Source: Paraburkholderia acidicola | GTDB taxonomy: Bacteria > Pseudomonadota > Gammaproteobacteria > Burkholderiales > Burkholderiaceae | Direction of reading: 5' to 3' | NCBI RefSeq assembly: GCF_002362315.1 | Contig: NZ_MTZV01000006.1 | Coordinates: 2,294,001 to 2,358,000, forward strand | Length of the DNA stretch: 64,000 nt | Part shown: in pieces, positions 63,401 to 64,000 of the stretch | Layout: every line of letters begins with the position of its first letter | How positions within the stretch are numbered: the stretch's first letter is position 1 | Notes under the pieces: model-generated | The model's database searches: none | Seen by the model: only the letters and a program-made list of their open reading frames with translations | What the model was told of the DNA's origin: nothing | Translations under genes and position numbers: made by a program

Positions 63401-64000
63401 GCTGCGGATGTGGCCGCTGTGTCCGCTGCGAACGACGGGACCCTGTCTGTCGACGAAACGCATAGCGGCGCAGTCCGGCTCGTCACGCGTACCGACTACG
63501 ACGCGCTTGGCAACGTAGTGGCGCGCACCGAAGCCTTCGGTCGACCCGAAGCGCGGGTGACACGTTTCCAGTACGACGCCGTAGGGCGGCAGATCCGGAC
63601 GATTTATCCGGCGGTTGGCGTCTATAACGCGGGTGCGGACAACCTCGTATCCAATGGCGCAACAGGTCTTGCCGCGCGGACCGAAACGGCCAATGTCTTG
63701 CCGACAAGCGACGTGCTGTACGACGTCTTCGGTGATGCGATTGCGAATCGCGACGTAAGCGGCAACGTTAGCTACAAGACCTACGACCGGTCCGGTCGCG
63801 TCAGCTACGACGTCGACGCGATGGGCTTCGTCACGAGCTACAGCAGAAATGCATTCGGCGAAGTAGTTGGGCTGATTCGCTATGCGAGCGCGACGTCGCT
63901 GAACAACGCCGGTTACGCGGCGATCTCCGGCGCTTCCGTCGCATCTGCGATCAGTGCCGCCAACGTCGATCACAGCGCGGACCGCCTGCTGACGACCTCA
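57497..64000 (+). CDS. Giant YD/RHS-repeat protein, 5' part (2168 codons in window)
   Basis: The gene starts at ATG 57497 with GAGGAAT upstream and stays open to the window edge. The N-terminus (MVAIVTGNGLGLSLSSLSLL, then GELAYVNAATGNLVLQDHDDLL and VDTLRTYNSQG) has no Sec signal peptide. From about residue 130 on it is a long series of YD repeats (YDAxGRxxxxxDxxGxxxxYxYD), which fold into a hollow beta-cage that in RHS and TccC proteins holds a C-terminal toxin. The later part is organised in larger modules of about 63-70 residues with YATP and DAANRQIY elements. The C-terminus and any toxin tip lie outside the window. The route of export is unknown. Confidence 0.92.
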   Translation, partial: MVAIVTGNGLGLSLSSLSLLGQRGVTGNANGGRNGELAYVNAATGNLVLQDHDDLLAAHGIQVDTLRTYNSQGAFSDGGDDWSTGAGRRRLQISGLVYTAGSTITRTAADGSQTVYTFDAARGLYVNSDGAGAINTIRYDSSAANLIFTDGTSEASERYEVGGLGRLLSVTDKVGNTVSYNYDSNNRLSRIVDASGETTYLDYAGNNLSQVRTVLLDGTTVTRTHYTYDSQNRLSTTTVDLSPADNSVADGNVYRTTYLYDGNSDRIASITQSDGTTQSFTYVQVGTDYRVASFTDGDGNITRFDYDTVNRRTTVTDPLGLKSTWSYDAQGRLTQLSSSPVAGVAQSTTFSYGIGGHVTQIVDPSGHAVSMQYDDNGNQVLQKDASGNTITRTFSASNRLLTETVYLTPANGAAAPQQPLTTRNVYDDQGLLHFTISPEGRVTEYRYNGTGERTSSIQYGGNSAYSLDGLNSTDAPTLAQMQSWQAKADMTQSSRIDMTYDFRGLLSSQTTYSSVDAQGNGVQDGQPAKTQYVYDQTGRLLNTIDARGNATHVSYDGLGRVLSTTDALGQATLTQYDDAHNKTVVKLANGLTTISAYDSDGLLIGKVQTDAAAQVLGQTTYTYDADGRLRMTQDPTGVRHYMLYDDAGRKVADIDGTGALTEVRYDLNNAVTETIAYDTPVSASGLASLLDAKGNPGNATLASIRPAASALDHVLRNIYDASGRLAVTIDAAGQVTQNVYDGASRVVSVIRYATPINLANLGDNPGAADVMPAASAQDRITRNFYDEDGLLRGTLDGEGYLVENRYDSAGRQVERIAYAHPTDASLRASASLSALIPPADAADIHSYTLYNRRGQVTGQIDGEGWLTESVYDSAGNLAQTVRYATPVTGRAGATVASLRPASSATDQVVSYTYTALNQRATSVDVEGTTTAYSYDSVGNLLSTSRAAGTADQRTLTSRYDLQGRLTGELSAQGATLLKDGLTSDQVNAIWVQYGTTYTYDAAGRRTSATDPNGNKTLFYYDQDSRLTHTIDALGEVQERQYDALGQLTGTVKYGTRIAVAGMTGGVVSAALINALNTVRNPALDSRTSITYGATGLVATTTDALGNVSSNTYDAFGDVISSNTAIDAGHALTQTFSYDRRGMQTGSVADPLGVAAAASTQYDAFGRVIRSMDANGNVSTRSYDRLGRVVQTVDPVNVQRSTTYDAFSRVLSTTDASGTTTYAYDTFGRSVTVTSPGGVSVTTAHTRNGQTASVKDGLGNVTEYAYDKNGNLIQTHTPLSQTASQYDAANRLIQTTDANGNVVTYSYDAANRLLQRRVDPNGLNLTTTYQYDAKGQQITSTDPNGTVTQVRYDAKGQQVSQTVDPGGLNLVTQYSYDGRGKTLTVTSPTGTVAQYVYDKLGRRIEQHIDPSGLNLTTRTAYDKNGNAVSVTDPNGNTTRYVYDANDRQVFAIDARGDVTQTVYDQAGHIAQTTTYATPIGMAGLSAAPLAGDIQARLTANAATDVTQIRRYDADGHLTWTIDGTGGIVRYEYDANGNVVKRTAYANQLGAADLASLQKSGGNPQPVADAAHDLVKQTVYDALNRAIYSIDGTGAVVERHYDGNGNVVEQIAYATTVPTGQPVNQASIASLVRAVADSQRDAHVRNTFDSANRLTFTANGVGAVTQNIYDANGNLTRAIAYATPLAGAMNPATALSSVQAGSDDRVTTSVYDAANRQIYTVDPLGTVSHQVFDANGNVAQRVVYANRLTSAGLATPGTLSALQAALVLDATNDRATRSVFDAANRQIMSIDALGNVTQKQYDAAGNLIVTRAYASAISLQGLPPVTQATDLSARLKPDATNDRVQSFAFDAANRQIYSVDSAGYVKATQYDGAGRIAQTTQYAAALPAATTRTDATSIAAGLKADAQADRTDSFTYDAASNLVSSTDAMGGTERYTYNGVGDKLSFTNKKGAVWNYDYDAAGRRVQETAAAADVAAVSAANDGTLSVDETHSGAVRLVTRTDYDALGNVVARTEAFGRPEARVTRFQYDAVGRQIRTIYPAVGVYNAGADNLVSNGATGLAARTETANVLPTSDVLYDVFGDAIANRDVSGNVSYKTYDRSGRVSYDVDAMGFVTSYSRNAFGEVVGLIRYASATSLNNAGYAAISGASVASAISAANVDHSADRLLTTS

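Noticed and set aside
58058..63973. Long open frames on the minus strand opposite the YD-repeat gene, up to about 600 codons
   Set aside because: They mirror the repeat structure of the plus-strand gene, are rich in Arg, Val and Ile without domain similarity, and have no ribosome sites; GC-rich codon use with rare stops explains them.
1..64000. Search for tRNA genes, rRNA genes and CRISPR arrays
   Set aside because: No cloverleaf-like tRNA sequence, rRNA core sequence or regularly spaced direct repeat array was seen by eye; the only regular repeats are the coding YD repeats.

Overview
The window comes from a high-GC member of the Burkholderiales, most likely Paraburkholderia, Caballeronia or Burkholderia. 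This is inferred from codon use, from dense operons with ATGA/GTGA overlaps, and from the families present: a DHA2-type tripartite efflux operon, a guanidine/allophanate operon, an OsmC-YcaO fusion and a giant YD-repeat protein. No tRNA, rRNA or CRISPR array was seen.

Layout. 1-4.8 kb: the 3' end of an isochorismatase-like hydrolase, then an MFS / EmrA-like / NodT-like efflux operon. 4.8-5.8 kb: decayed genes (possible IS5 piece, SDR oxidoreductase, biotin carboxyl carrier tail, BKACE enzyme) ending against a single-domain response regulator that faces a histidine kinase. 8.2-11.1 kb: an OsmC-YcaO fusion and an unknown companion. 11.4-12.6 kb: alanine dehydrogenase. 12.7-22.7 kb (minus strand): an operon usually labelled urea carboxylase/allophanate hydrolase with an ABC importer. 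Its leader carries the conserved segments of a guanidine-I (ykkC) riboswitch, so it is better read as guanidine uptake and degradation. 23-25.8 kb: a DUF1097 membrane protein, and an XRE-cupin regulator divergent from an alpha/beta hydrolase, with two near-identical palindromes between them.

25.9-29.3 kb: a compact RiPP-like locus. A 31-codon peptide with a Cys-Ala-Cys motif overlaps, by GTGA, a dehydrogenase-YcaO fusion that ends in a PxPxP tail. An ATP-grasp enzyme follows. A frameshifted IS5-family element (15-bp perfect inverted ends, CTA on both sides) lies directly downstream.

30.8-53.3 kb: one plus-strand flagellar-type cluster in the order fliQ-fliR-flhB-flhA-flgF-flgG-flgA-flgH-flgI-flgB-flgC-fliE-fliF-(fliG-like)-fliH-fliI-fliJ-(fliK-like)-flgD-flgE-(fliM-like)-fliN-fliO-fliP-fliA-TPR. 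It encodes the export gate, ATPase, rod, rings and hook. No filament, hook-junction, cap, stator, chemotaxis or flgJ gene is in the window. The FliG-position protein is short and the FliM-like protein lacks the CheY-binding N-terminus. A flagellum-derived export or hook structure, rather than a motility organelle, is a reasonable hypothesis.

53.3-64 kb: a minus-strand run (OrrA-like racemase, SAM methyltransferase, TPR protein, unknown small protein), then on the plus strand a stand-alone Hint-domain protein and the first 2168 codons of a YD/RHS-repeat giant without a signal peptide. A candidate sigma-28 promoter precedes the Hint gene, which suggests that the FliA encoded in the cluster controls this locus. 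The YD protein could be cargo of the flagellar-type exporter; this link is inference.
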